The position numbers and the translations under genes are program-made. A stretch of DNA of 64,000 nucleotides. Source: Streptomyces sp. BK340. GTDB taxonomy: Bacteria; Actinomycetota; Actinomycetes; Streptomycetales; Streptomycetaceae. Positions 50,637-58,940 of this stretch are shown here, piece by piece. The notes below the pieces were generated by a model, which made no database searches, was not told the origin of the DNA, and saw only the letters and a list, made by a program, of their open reading frames with translations. The stretch lies in assembly GCF_007827595.1 (NCBI RefSeq), contig NZ_VISR01000024.1:62001-126000 (forward strand), written 5' to 3'. Within the stretch, counting starts at the first letter, position 1. Every line of letters begins with the position of its first letter.

Positions 50637-53197
50637 TGCTGCGTTACGCCTTCCAGACCCTCAAGGCCCGCAAGGGCGGCTTCATCGGCGCGTTCCTCGC
50701 GCTGATGTGCGCCGCCGCCCTGGTCACCGCGTGCGGCATCCTCCTGGAGACCGGCCTGCGCGGCACCATCGGCACCGAGCGGTACGCCGCCGCGCCGGTC
50801 ATCGTCGGCGGCGACCAGAACGTCCACCAGACCACCGTCAAGCACAAGAAGGGCAAGACCAAGGTCAAGCACAAGGCCAAGCCGCTCGGCGAGCGCGTGT
50901 GGCTGTCCGCCGGCACGGTCGACAAGCTGCGGTCCGTGCCCGGAGCCCGGTCCGTGGTGCCCGAAGTCACCTTCCCCGCCTACGCGGTGAGCCCCAAGGG
51001 ACAGGTCGTCCCCGGCGTCGACGGCAAGCCCTCCTACGGGCACGCCTGGACCTCCGCCGCCCTCACCCCGTTCAAGCTCGTCGCCGGCCGCGCCCCCAGC
51101 GCCGCCGGTGATGTCGTCGTGGACCGCGAACTCGCCTCCCGCACCGGACTCAAGCCCGGCGCGAAGCTCACCGTGCAGGCCACCGACGCCCCGCGCAGCT
51201 ACACCGTGAGCGGCATCGCGGCCCCGGCCGACGGCGACCTCAAGCAGCAGACCTCGCTGTTCTTCTCCGCCGACGAGGCGCAGCGGCTGTCCGGCCGGGA
51301 CGGACAGGTGGCCGCGATCGGCGTGCTGCCCAAGCAGGGCGTGTCCACCGGCGAACTCGCCGACCAGGTCCGCAAGGCGCTCTCCGGTACCACCGCCCAG
51401 GTGGCCACCGGCGGCGACCGCGGCCCGGTCGAGTTCCTGGACGCGGCCAAGGCCCGGGTGAAGCTGGTCTCCATGGGCGGCGCCATCGGCGGCACCTCGC
51501 TGCTCGTGGCGATCCTGGTGGTCGTGGGCACCTTCGCCCTGTCGATCCAGCAGCGCTACCGGGAACTCGCGCTGCTGCGCGCCATCGCCGCCACGCCCAA
51601 GCAGGTGCGGCAGCTGATCGGCCGGGAGGCGCTGATCGTCGGCCTGCTCGCGGGTCTCACCGGCTCGCTGCTGGGCCTGCCCATCGCCTACTGGCTGCAC
51701 CGGAAGTTCGTCGACTTCAAGGCGATCCCGGACACCCTGCAGGTGACCTTCAGCGTCTTCCCGTTCTTCGCCGCCGTCGGCGCCGCCCTGCTGGGCGCCT
51801 GGGCCGCGGCCCGGATCTCCGCCCGCCGCACCGCCCGGATCCGCCCCGCCGAGGCGCTCGCCGAGTCCGCGGTCGAGCGGCCCGGGTTCGCCTGGGGCCG
51901 GACGCTGGCCGGGGTCCTCACGCTGGCCGGCGGGATCGTGCTGCTCGTGGTGCTCAGCGTGCTGGACACCGAGCCCGCGTCCACGCCGGTGACGTTCCTG
52001 TCGGTCGTGGTCCTCGCGGTCGCGGTGTCGCTGCTCGGCCCGCTCATCGCCCGGCTCGCCGTCGCCCTGCTCGGCATCCCGCTGCGCGCCTCGCGCGTGG
52101 CCGGCCACCTCGCCACCGCCAACGTCCGCGCCAACACCAAGCGGATGGCCTCCGCGATCACCCCGCTGGCGCTGCTGATCGGCATGGCCTGCACGGTGTT
52201 CTTCGTGCAGACCACGATGGGCGACGCCGCCACCGCCCAGGCCCGCGAGGGCAACAAGGCGGACTGGGTGGTGGCCTCCGCCGGCCCCGGCGTACCGGAG
52301 CAGGCGACCGAGGCGCTGCGGCAGACCCCCGGCGTCACGGCCGTCACCGAGGTCGTACGCAGCTCCGTGCGGATCGGCCTGGACAAGTACCCGGCGCAGG
52401 GCCTGTCCACCCAGGGGCTGCGTGAGACCTGGGACCCGGACGTGCGGAAGGGCACGCTGAACGGCTTCGGCGACGGCAGTGTCGCGATGAGCGAGGTCGC
52501 CGCGGACCACCTCGGCAAGAAGCCCGGCGACACCCTGAAGGCGACCCTCGGCGACGGCACCGTCGTCAACCTGAAGGTCGCCGCCGTCTACTCCCGCGGC
52601 CTCGGCTTCGGTGACCTCACCATGAGCCACGCGCTGGTCTCCCGGCACGTCGACAACCCGCTCGCCTCCTCCGTCCTGGTCCGCACCAGCGGTGACGGCA
52701 AGGCGGGACGCGAGCAGCTGCAGAAGGCCGTCGGGCAGTTCCCCGGCATCGGGGTGCTCGACCGCGCCCAGGTCGAGGACCTGCAGGCCGAGGTGCAGCA
52801 GAACAACGCCGAGGTCAACTACGTCGCCATGGGCCTGATCATCGCGTTCACGGCGATCGCCGTCGTCAACACGCTCGCCATGTCGGTCTCCGACCGGCTC
52901 CGCGAGTTCGCGCTGCTGCGCCTGGTCGGCACCACCCGCCGCCAGGTGATGGGCATGCTGCGCATCGAGGCCGGCATCGTCGTCCTCGTCGCGGCCGCGC
53001 TCGGCACCGGCATCGCCTACGCCGTGCTCACCGCGTTCAGCATCGGCATGACCGGCTCGGCGGCGCCCTCGGTGGCACCTGGGACCTATCTCGCCGTCCT
53101 CGGCTTCGGCGGACTGCTGGCCCTGCTGGCCACCGTGGTGCCGGGCCGGCTGGCGCTGACCGGACGTCCCGCCGACGTCATCGGCTCCCGGCAGTGA
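50636..53197 (+). CDS. ABC transporter permease with two FtsX domains
   Basis: 853 aa. The first membrane helix (about 15-40) is followed by a large extracytoplasmic region containing a Lys-rich stretch (HKKGKTKVKHKAK) and a MacB-like core. Then come three helices of FtsX domain 1 (about 285-410), two further helices, a second external region and three helices of FtsX domain 2 (about 730-840). This is the standard layout of long actinobacterial ABC3 permeases. It is encoded directly with its ATPase at 49857 under a cluster-type promoter. Confidence 0.9.
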   Translation: MLRYAFQTLKARKGGFIGAFLALMCAAALVTACGILLETGLRGTIGTERYAAAPVIVGGDQNVHQTTVKHKKGKTKVKHKAKPLGERVWLSAGTVDKLRSVPGARSVVPEVTFPAYAVSPKGQVVPGVDGKPSYGHAWTSAALTPFKLVAGRAPSAAGDVVVDRELASRTGLKPGAKLTVQATDAPRSYTVSGIAAPADGDLKQQTSLFFSADEAQRLSGRDGQVAAIGVLPKQGVSTGELADQVRKALSGTTAQVATGGDRGPVEFLDAAKARVKLVSMGGAIGGTSLLVAILVVVGTFALSIQQRYRELALLRAIAATPKQVRQLIGREALIVGLLAGLTGSLLGLPIAYWLHRKFVDFKAIPDTLQVTFSVFPFFAAVGAALLGAWAAARISARRTARIRPAEALAESAVERPGFAWGRTLAGVLTLAGGIVLLVVLSVLDTEPASTPVTFLSVVVLAVAVSLLGPLIARLAVALLGIPLRASRVAGHLATANVRANTKRMASAITPLALLIGMACTVFFVQTTMGDAATAQAREGNKADWVVASAGPGVPEQATEALRQTPGVTAVTEVVRSSVRIGLDKYPAQGLSTQGLRETWDPDVRKGTLNGFGDGSVAMSEVAADHLGKKPGDTLKATLGDGTVVNLKVAAVYSRGLGFGDLTMSHALVSRHVDNPLASSVLVRTSGDGKAGREQLQKAVGQFPGIGVLDRAQVEDLQAEVQQNNAEVNYVAMGLIIAFTAIAVVNTLAMSVSDRLREFALLRLVGTTRRQVMGMLRIEAGIVVLVAAALGTGIAYAVLTAFSIGMTGSAAPSVAPGTYLAVLGFGGLLALLATVVPGRLALTGRPADVIGSRQ

Positions 53198-53211
53198 CCG
53201 GTGACCATGCC

Positions 53212-53246
53212 TGAAGGGCCGGCCCCTCGTGGGGGCCGGCCCTTCA
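53212..53246. terminator. Bidirectional terminator between the permease and dioxygenase genes
   Basis: A perfect 15-bp stem with arms 53212-53226 (TGAAGGGCCGGCCCC) and 53232-53246 and a 5-base loop. It sits 14 bp after the permease stop and 18 bp from the end of the convergent dioxygenase gene, so it can stop both transcripts. Confidence 0.88.
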
Positions 53247-53264
53247 ACCGGTCTGGGGCGGAAC

Positions 53265-54263
53265 TCAGTTGAGGACGGCCCCGCCGCCCAGCCGGTCCAC
53301 CCGGCTGCGCCGGTTGTCCAGGTGGGCGTACACCCGCTCCAGCCAGCGGTCCTCGCCGTCGTAGCTCGGGGTGAAGGAGGTACGGCCGTGCACCGCGACC
53401 CGGTTGTCCACCACGGCCAGGTCACCGACGCGCAGCCGGTGCGCCGCCATGGTCCGGACGAACGCCTCCCGCAGCTCGGCCATCGCCGCCTTCGCCCGCT
53501 CGTCCAGCGGGTGCGTGGCGGCGAAGTCCACCAGGACGTTGGGGTCGTCCAGATCGCCCTGCAGCACCGGGTGCGCCGGGCGGACCCCGTCCAGCGCACC
53601 GAAGGACGGCGGCGGCTCGGTCAGGAACCGCGGCTCGGCCAGCACCCGCCGGGTCGCCTCGGACAGCAGCGGCAGCGCACGGCGGATGGACGAGGTGCAC
53701 AGCTTGGCGTCGCCGGTCGGGTCCTCACGCATGCACAACAGGCCGACGTAGTCGGGACGGTTGTCGTGGAAGGCGTTCTCGACATGCAGTTCCAGCAGCA
53801 CGGAACCGGCGTTGCTCTGGGATTCCTCCTTTCCGGGAACCGGCACCACGTTCTGCACCAGGGCACCGCTCTTCTCGTTCCGGAAGGCGATGACCTCGCC
53901 GAGTTGCAGCATGACCGAGACGATGACGGCGGCGGCCGTGGTGGGAACACGCTCGACGGAATTCGGCACGCCCGGCGTCGGCGGCAGCGGATCGCCCGCG
54001 GTCACCGGCAGGTTGCGCAGCAGGAGCACCCCGTCCGCGCCCGGGTCGTGCCGGAACGCGCGCAGGGTGCCGAGAAGTTGCCGGGGCAGCAGCGAGGTCG
54101 CCTCGCGGGCCGCGCCCAGCCAGTCGGGGGAGTCGATGAGTGGTTGCTCCGGACCGGTCAGCCGGCCGGCCAGCGTGATCAGGCCGGTCTTCTCCGCCGC
54201 GGTGAGTTCGCGTGCGGCCACCGTGCTCTCCACGGCCGGAGCCAGGATCTCTGTCTGCGTCAC
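53265..54263 (-). CDS. Fe(II)/2-oxoglutarate amino acid beta-hydroxylase, AsnO/VioC-like
   Basis: 332 aa, clavaminate-synthase-like family. Iron ligands are His160 and Glu162 in ELHVENAF, and His292 in VAVHGRTSF; the oxoglutarate Arg is Arg306 or nearby. Characterised relatives hydroxylate the beta carbon of free Asn (AsnO) or Arg (VioC), and the length is close to AsnO. GTG 54263 with GAGGAAG five to six bases upstream. Here it should prepare a beta-hydroxylated building block; A3 has an Asn-like pocket, so beta-hydroxyasparagine is one possibility. Divergent from the second PPTase gene, from a symmetric repeat promoter region. Confidence 0.88.
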   Translation of the reverse strand: MTQTEILAPAVESTVAARELTAAEKTGLITLAGRLTGPEQPLIDSPDWLGAAREATSLLPRQLLGTLRAFRHDPGADGVLLLRNLPVTAGDPLPPTPGVPNSVERVPTTAAAVIVSVMLQLGEVIAFRNEKSGALVQNVVPVPGKEESQSNAGSVLLELHVENAFHDNRPDYVGLLCMREDPTGDAKLCTSSIRRALPLLSEATRRVLAEPRFLTEPPPSFGALDGVRPAHPVLQGDLDDPNVLVDFAATHPLDERAKAAMAELREAFVRTMAAHRLRVGDLAVVDNRVAVHGRTSFTPSYDGEDRWLERVYAHLDNRRSRVDRLGGGAVLN

Positions 54264-54298
54264 AGCGTCTTCCTCTGGTCGACGGCATTGCTCGGAAA

Positions 54299-54340
54299 AG
54301 CTTCCGGGCAGCGCCTATCGCGGCCCTATGGAAAAGGGCC
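54299..54340 (-). promoter_or_regulatory. SARP-type promoter of the dioxygenase gene
   Basis: On the minus strand, units at 54319-54329 and 54308-54318 begin with ATAGGGC and ATAGGCG; the unit before (54330-54340) is degenerate. Seven bases later is AAGCTT (54304-54299) as -10. It abuts the opposite-strand site at 54341 without a gap, giving six contiguous 11-bp units. Confidence 0.65.
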
Positions 54341-54382
54341 GTAAACGCTGTATAGGGCGGAAATAGCGGACGGTCGGAACCT
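54341..54382 (+). promoter_or_regulatory. SARP-type promoter of the second PPTase gene
   Basis: Units at 54341, 54352 and 54363 begin with GTAAACG, ATAGGGC and ATAGCGG. Seven bases after the last heptamer is GAACCT (54377-54382) as -10. Confidence 0.7.
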
Positions 54383-54457
54383 GGCCCCGGATAAGTACGC
54401 CAAAAAGTCCGGACGTTGTGTGTCCGACGTCTCTGAAGAAACGCGGGAGTGGTGCTG

Positions 54458-55222
54458 ATGCGTCAAGGAGGCGAGGAAAGGGGCTATCCCGAGGTGGACC
54501 GGCTCATCGCCCGGGGTGAGGCTCATGTGTGGTGGTGGCGCTCGCCCGGCCGGGTCGCCCCGGACGATCTGCGGCTGCTGGCCACGGCGGAGTTCCGGCG
54601 TGCGCTCGGCATGCTGTCCGAGCGGGACGCGGCGGAGTTCGTGCACACCCGGGCCGGTGCCCGGCGCGCGCTCGGTCAGCTCCTCGGCACCGCCGCCGCC
54701 GATGTCGACCTGGGGCGCCGGCGCTGTCCGGGCTGCGGCTCGGACGGCCATGGGCCGCCGCAGGTGCTGCACCCGGCCGTGCCGCTCGCGATCAGTCTGA
54801 GCCGGACCGCCGGCTGGGGAGTCTTCGCGGTCGGCGCGGGCACCGCCATCGGCGTCGACGCCGAGGCACTGCGGCCGGTGCGGGAGGCACTGCTGTCCGA
54901 CACCGTGCTCACCGCGGACGAGCGCGGCCATCTGCGGGACGTCCCGGAGGGTACGGCCCGGCAGCGGGCGTTCCACCGGGTGTGGACCCGCAAGGAGGCC
55001 GTCGTCAAGGCGGTCGGCGTGGGTCTGGCCGGTACCGAACTGGGCCGCCTGGAAACCCTGCCGGAGCGGACCGGACCGGTCCGCGTCACCCACGACGCCG
55101 ACGGCCGTGCCACCGCCTGGACCGTCGAGGACCTGCAGCTCTCCGACCGCCTCGCGGTCGCCCTGGCCCGCCCCGCGGGACCGGCGGCCCGGGGACCGGT
55201 GCACCTGCACCCACCCGTCTGA
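54458..55222 (+). CDS. Sfp-type 4'-phosphopantetheinyl transferase (second copy)
   Basis: 254 aa. GVDAE and WTRKEAVVKA magnesium/CoA motifs are intact; CPGCGSDGHGPP precedes them. ATG 54458 is preferred because GGAG lies eight bases upstream, over GTG at 54449 or 54452. It is a clear paralogue of the enzyme at 48029. Unlike that copy it has its own cluster-type promoter, which suggests it is the pathway-dedicated enzyme or that the two serve different carriers (discrete ACP against NRPS T domains). Confidence 0.92.
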   Translation: MRQGGEERGYPEVDRLIARGEAHVWWWRSPGRVAPDDLRLLATAEFRRALGMLSERDAAEFVHTRAGARRALGQLLGTAAADVDLGRRRCPGCGSDGHGPPQVLHPAVPLAISLSRTAGWGVFAVGAGTAIGVDAEALRPVREALLSDTVLTADERGHLRDVPEGTARQRAFHRVWTRKEAVVKAVGVGLAGTELGRLETLPERTGPVRVTHDADGRATAWTVEDLQLSDRLAVALARPAGPAARGPVHLHPPV

Positions 55223-55281
55223 GTGCGCCCCCGGCGGCGTTCTCGCGCCAACTCACCGACCACGAAAGGAAGCAGTCCACC

Positions 55282-55770
55282 ATGACCGTACAGACCTTCG
55301 CCGCCCCCGCCGCGGCACCTCTGCTCACGTCCGGTGACCTGATCGCCTACTTCGACACCCTCGCCGAGGCCGTCGACCGCATCGACCCCGGCCCCTCCGC
55401 CCCGGGCGGCTGGGAGGCCCGCGAACGGCTCCGGATGGGCACCTGGGTCCGACAGGCCTACGAACACCCGCTGTCGGCCCAGGTGTTCGCGCACCCCGAC
55501 GCCGGTGTCGCCCGTGGTGTGCGCGACGCGATGGCAGCCGCGCTCGGCCTGCGCCTGGAGGTCTGCGGCAACGGCATCCGCCCGGCCCGCCCCACCGTGG
55601 ACGTCCGCGCGACCGCCGCCGTCGCCGCGGTCTGGGCCGTCACCGCCCAGGCCATGACCCAGTCCCCTCGCCCACCGCGCGAACGCGTCGTCTCCGACGC
55701 CTGGGCGGTGGCCCAGGAAATCATCGCCCCGGCCCGCCAGGGCTACGTCCGCGCCCGCGGCTCCTGGTGA
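55282..55770 (+). CDS. Protein of unknown function
   Basis: 162 aa, soluble and mostly helical by composition, no signal peptide or membrane segment, and no motif I recognise. GAAAGGA precedes ATG 55282. It lies 59 bp downstream of the second PPTase on the same strand and probably shares its promoter, so it is likely a member of the regulon. The sequence has one conserved-looking stretch, RMGTWVRQAYEHPL, and a Trp/Ala-rich helix AAVAAVWAVTAQAM. Confidence 0.65.
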   Translation: MTVQTFAAPAAAPLLTSGDLIAYFDTLAEAVDRIDPGPSAPGGWEARERLRMGTWVRQAYEHPLSAQVFAHPDAGVARGVRDAMAAALGLRLEVCGNGIRPARPTVDVRATAAVAAVWAVTAQAMTQSPRPPRERVVSDAWAVAQEIIAPARQGYVRARGSW

Positions 55771-55844
55771 CCCGCCCGGCCCGGCCTCCGCAAGCCCTGA
55801 CAGACACGGCCGAAGCCCCGAAGCAGCCACCGCCACCGCCGAAC

Positions 55845-56170
55845 GGGATGCCCGCACTGGCAGGGCCTCCGTACGTCCTGGCACGGACAGCCGACGCCCC
55901 GGAGCTGTCGCCGTCACGGCCGAGCGGCGTGCCGCCTCCGCCGCGTGCCGTTCAGCGGCCCGAGCGCAGGGCTGTTGGGCTCCGTCCGTCGGGGGCGCCG
56001 TCGATCGGGATGCCCGCACTGGCAGGGCCTTCGTACGTCCTGGCACGGACAGCCGACGCCCCGGAGCTGTCGCCGTCACGGCCGAGCGGCGTGCCGGCGT
56101 CGGCGCGTGCCGTTCAGTGGCCCGCGCACAGGGCCCGTGGGCCCCGTGCGTCCAGGTCGCTGGTGAGCGG
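55845..56170. repeat. Two-copy 162-bp tandem direct repeat, with a decayed third start
   Basis: The sequence beginning gggatgcccgcactggcagg at 55845 recurs at 56007, exactly 162 bp later. It stays almost identical for about 115 bp (to the gccgttcag position), then diverges. A weaker third beginning (gggatgtccgcaccggca) is at about 56168. Both strands stay open across it because the period is a multiple of three, but no ribosome site or known protein supports coding. It fills the 424-bp gap between convergent genes (55771-56194). Confidence 0.75.
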
Positions 56171-56194
56171 GATGTCCGCACCGGCACGCCTCCC

Positions 56195-57997
56195 TCACCG
56201 GCCCGCGCGGACGGTCGGCCGGTCCGAGAGGTCGAGGGTGGCGGCGAGCAGGCGTACCAGCTCGTGGCAGTGGTACAGCGGACGGCCCTGGTCGTCCAGG
56301 CCGGACAGGTCCAGCAGGGCGGTGTCGACGAGGGCCTCCAGCGCGTTCTCCGCCGCGTCCTCCGTCAGGCCGAGCCGGTCCGCCGCCCACTGGGCGCAGA
56401 ACGGCTCGCCGCCCAGCCCGGGATCCGCGAGACCGGCGAGGACGTCGTGCACCGCGGGCGGCAGCGGCTCGACGGAGGAGCGCAGGACCCGGCTCAGATC
56501 CAGGTCGCCGAAGGAGAGTTCGGCGAGCCGCACGGCGGGGTCGGCGAGCCGGGCCGCGAGCCGCCCCGCGGTCCAGTGCGGGCGGGCGGCGAGGCGGGCG
56601 CCGGCGATGGACAGCGCGAGCGGCAGCCCGCCGCAGTACGCCACCAGGTCGTCGGCCGCGTCCGGGTCGTCCTCCAGCCGTTGCCGGCCCGCCCGGGCGG
56701 CGAGCAGCTCCAGCGACGCCTCGTCGTCCAGCAGGGACAGGGCCAGCGTGTCCCCGCCGGCCACCCGCGCCAGCCGGCTCCGGCTGGTGATCAGGACCGC
56801 CGAGTCACCGGCCGGCAGCAGTGGCGCGAGCTGCCGGTCGCCGCTGACGTTGTCGAGCACCAGCAGCAGCCGCCGCTCGGCCGTGCGCGCCCGGTACAGC
56901 CGCACCAGCTCGTCCAGATCGCCGGCCGGCAGCGCGTGGTCGCTCTCGCCGAGCGCCCGCAGCAGCTGGGCGAGGACCGCGCGCGGGGCCCGCGGGGCGC
57001 CGTCGAGGCCGCACAGCTCGGCGAAGAGCAGCCCGTCGGGGAAGAGTCCGCCGCTCTCGGCCGCCGCCCGCACCGCGAGCGCAGTCTTGCCGAGGCCGGC
57101 CATGCCGGTCACCAGGATGCGTCGCGGCGCGCCGCCGCCCTGGCCGAGACGCCCCCGCAGCGCCTCGAGTTCGCGCTCCCGGCCGACGAGCTCGCCGTCC
57201 GTGGCGGGCAGCATCGACGGCACGGGCCGTGCGGCCGGCTGCCGGTCGACGCGCTGCGGCCCCAGCCCCAACTCGCCCCCCAGCACCGCCTGGTACGTGG
57301 AGCCCAGCGCCTCGCCGGGGTCGATGCCGAGCTGTTCGGCCAGCACCTTGCGGCCCTCGTAGTAGGTGTGCAGCGCGTCGGCCTGCCGGCCGCAGCGGTA
57401 CAGCGCGGTCATCAGCTGGGCCCGCAGCCGCTCCCGCACCGGGAACTCCGCGACCAGAGCGGTCAGTTCGGCCATCACCTGCTCGTGCCGCCCCAGCTCC
57501 AGGTCCGCCTCGAGGCGGGACTCCAGGGCGAGCATCCGCTCCTCCTCGAGCGGCGCCAGCTCGGCGTCCAGCATGTGCTCGGTGACGTTCGCCAGCGCGG
57601 CCCCCCGCCACTGCCCGAGCGCCTCGCGCAGCAGGTCGGCGGCCTCCTCGAAGCGCCGTTCCGCCAGCGCCCGCCGCCCGTCCCGCTCCCGCCTGCGGAA
57701 CTCCACGAGGTCCACGACGGCACCGGGGGCGCGCAGCACGTACCCGGGGGGCCGCCGTACGATCTCGACCTCCTCGCCGAGCTGCTTGCGCAGCCGCGAC
57801 ATGTACGTGTAGATCTGCGCGCTCGCCGTCGCCGGCGGCTCCCACCCCCACAGCAGCGCGCTCAGGCGGCTGTCGGACACCACCCGCTCCTGCGCGAGCA
57901 GCATCGTCGCCAGCACCGTGTGCATCTTCGAACCGGAGAGAGCAACCCGCTCACCCCCTCGCCACGCCTCCACTGGCCCAAGGACCCGGAACTCCAT
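56195..57997 (-). CDS. SARP-family regulator with NB-ARC ATPase domain
   Basis: 600 aa. Winged-helix DNA-binding domain 1-95 (MEFRVLGPVEAW then the YTYMSRLRKQLG recognition region), bacterial transcriptional activator domain about 96-245, NB-ARC from about 265 with P-loop GMAGLGKT (298-305) and LLLVLDNV near 373. It ends after the ARC region and lacks the TPR part of full AfsR. ATG 57997 is preferred; the upstream in-frame ATG at 58030 lies 15 bases after the predicted -10, so it would give almost no leader. No TTA codon was seen. A SARP-type repeat promoter precedes it, suggesting autoregulation or control by the regulator at 1-2463. Confidence 0.93.
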   Translation of the reverse strand: MEFRVLGPVEAWRGGERVALSGSKMHTVLATMLLAQERVVSDSRLSALLWGWEPPATASAQIYTYMSRLRKQLGEEVEIVRRPPGYVLRAPGAVVDLVEFRRRERDGRRALAERRFEEAADLLREALGQWRGAALANVTEHMLDAELAPLEEERMLALESRLEADLELGRHEQVMAELTALVAEFPVRERLRAQLMTALYRCGRQADALHTYYEGRKVLAEQLGIDPGEALGSTYQAVLGGELGLGPQRVDRQPAARPVPSMLPATDGELVGRERELEALRGRLGQGGGAPRRILVTGMAGLGKTALAVRAAAESGGLFPDGLLFAELCGLDGAPRAPRAVLAQLLRALGESDHALPAGDLDELVRLYRARTAERRLLLVLDNVSGDRQLAPLLPAGDSAVLITSRSRLARVAGGDTLALSLLDDEASLELLAARAGRQRLEDDPDAADDLVAYCGGLPLALSIAGARLAARPHWTAGRLAARLADPAVRLAELSFGDLDLSRVLRSSVEPLPPAVHDVLAGLADPGLGGEPFCAQWAADRLGLTEDAAENALEALVDTALLDLSGLDDQGRPLYHCHELVRLLAATLDLSDRPTVRAGR

Positions 57998-58044
57998 GGG
58001 ACACCACCCCCTTCTGGTGCGGCCAGCCATCTCTACGGTTTCCG

Positions 58045-58086
58045 AAGTTAGAGAGGGGCGTTATTGGCGGGTTATCGCCGGGGAGC
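58045..58086 (-). promoter_or_regulatory. SARP-type promoter of the second SARP gene
   Basis: On the minus strand, units at 58065-58075 and 58054-58064 begin with ATAACCC and ATAACGC. Seven bases beyond is TAACTT (58050-58045), a good -10. The region 58087-58187 toward the next gene holds one isolated ATAGGC copy at 58132 and nothing else clear. Confidence 0.7.
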
Positions 58087-58187
58087 CGGCCGCACGGGGA
58101 AAGCCGTGGTGAGGGTGCGCAGCGGAGAAATATAGGCAGGCCCGGCACGGTGAGAGCGCCGCCCGTTCTTCACAGAGAGGCCTCACC

Positions 58188-58748
58188 GTGCCACGCGACC
58201 TCGATCTGTTGCCCCCGGACACCTCCCACCGTCTGCTGTCGCTGCTGGACGGCGCCCGCGTCCCGTACCGCCTGGTACCGCACGCACCGGAGGGCCGTAC
58301 GGAGCTCGCGTCCGAGCTGCGCGGCCATCCGCTGGACCAGGCCGCCAAGTGCCTGGTGGTGCGGGTGAGCACCGGCCGCCGCAGCCGCCGCTACGTCCTG
58401 GCCGTCGTACCCGGCGACCGCCGTCTGGACATGACCCGGGTGCGCGAGCTGTACGACGGCACGGACGCCGCCTTCGCCGCACGCGAGGTGGCCGAAAGAC
58501 TGTCGGGCTGCGTGAGCGGCTGCGTCGTGCCGTTCACGTTCCACCCGGACCTGGAACTGGTCGTCGACACCGCCCTGCTGGACAACGACTGGATCTACTT
58601 CAACGCGGCCCGCCTCGACCTGTCGATCGCCCTGCCGGTGCCCGCGTACGTCACCCTGGCCCGCCCGCGCACGGCCCCGCTGACCGCCCCGTCGCTGGCG
58701 GGCGTCCTCGGCCCCGCCGTGGACGTCCCGCGGGAACAGCGCTCCTAG
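58188..58748 (+). CDS. YbaK/EbsC-type aminoacyl-tRNA deacylase domain protein
   Basis: 186 aa, YbaK/ProX-like editing domain: LLDGARVPYRLVPHAPEGRT, the QAAKCLVVRV strand with Lys, and FTFHPDLELVVD. Such proteins hydrolyse mischarged tRNAs (Cys- or Ala-tRNA-Pro) in trans. GTG start with AGAGAGG upstream. Divergent from the SARP gene, with no cluster-type repeat pair in its promoter, so it probably marks the right border of the cluster. Confidence 0.82.
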   Translation: MPRDLDLLPPDTSHRLLSLLDGARVPYRLVPHAPEGRTELASELRGHPLDQAAKCLVVRVSTGRRSRRYVLAVVPGDRRLDMTRVRELYDGTDAAFAAREVAERLSGCVSGCVVPFTFHPDLELVVDTALLDNDWIYFNAARLDLSIALPVPAYVTLARPRTAPLTAPSLAGVLGPAVDVPREQRS

Positions 58749-58761
58749 CGCCTGTCCGGCC

Positions 58762-58940
58762 CTAGGTCCTGTCGTCAAATTCCCGTCGTCGCCCGAAGGG
58801 CGGCCTCGCGGCGTCTGGTGCGTGCTCTCGGCGTGCCGGGCGGAAGTCCTCGTACTGGACGTACTTGGGCTTTCGCCCGGTGCGGCGAGAGTGCGTGCCA
58901 GGCGTCGTGGGGCAGACGGGAATTTGACGACAGGACCTAG
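58762..58940. mobile_element. MITE-like element with perfect 26-bp terminal inverted repeats
   Basis: Ends are perfect inverted repeats at 58762-58787 and 58915-58940, each outermost four bases CTAG. The interior is a long imperfect palindrome. It is 179 bp with no coding capacity. Short palindromic elements with CTAG ends are typical of non-autonomous derivatives of IS5-like elements. It lies between the YbaK-like gene and the serpin gene. Confidence 0.75.

Noticed and set aside
55767..57362. A 531-residue plus-strand frame across the 162-bp repeat and opposite the SARP gene
   Set aside because: Repeat period divisible by three keeps it open; Ser/Arg-rich, no ribosome site, antisense to a well-supported regulator.
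58131..58142. Isolated ATAGGC copy upstream of the YbaK-like gene
   Set aside because: Only one unit, no phased partner; could be a chance -10.
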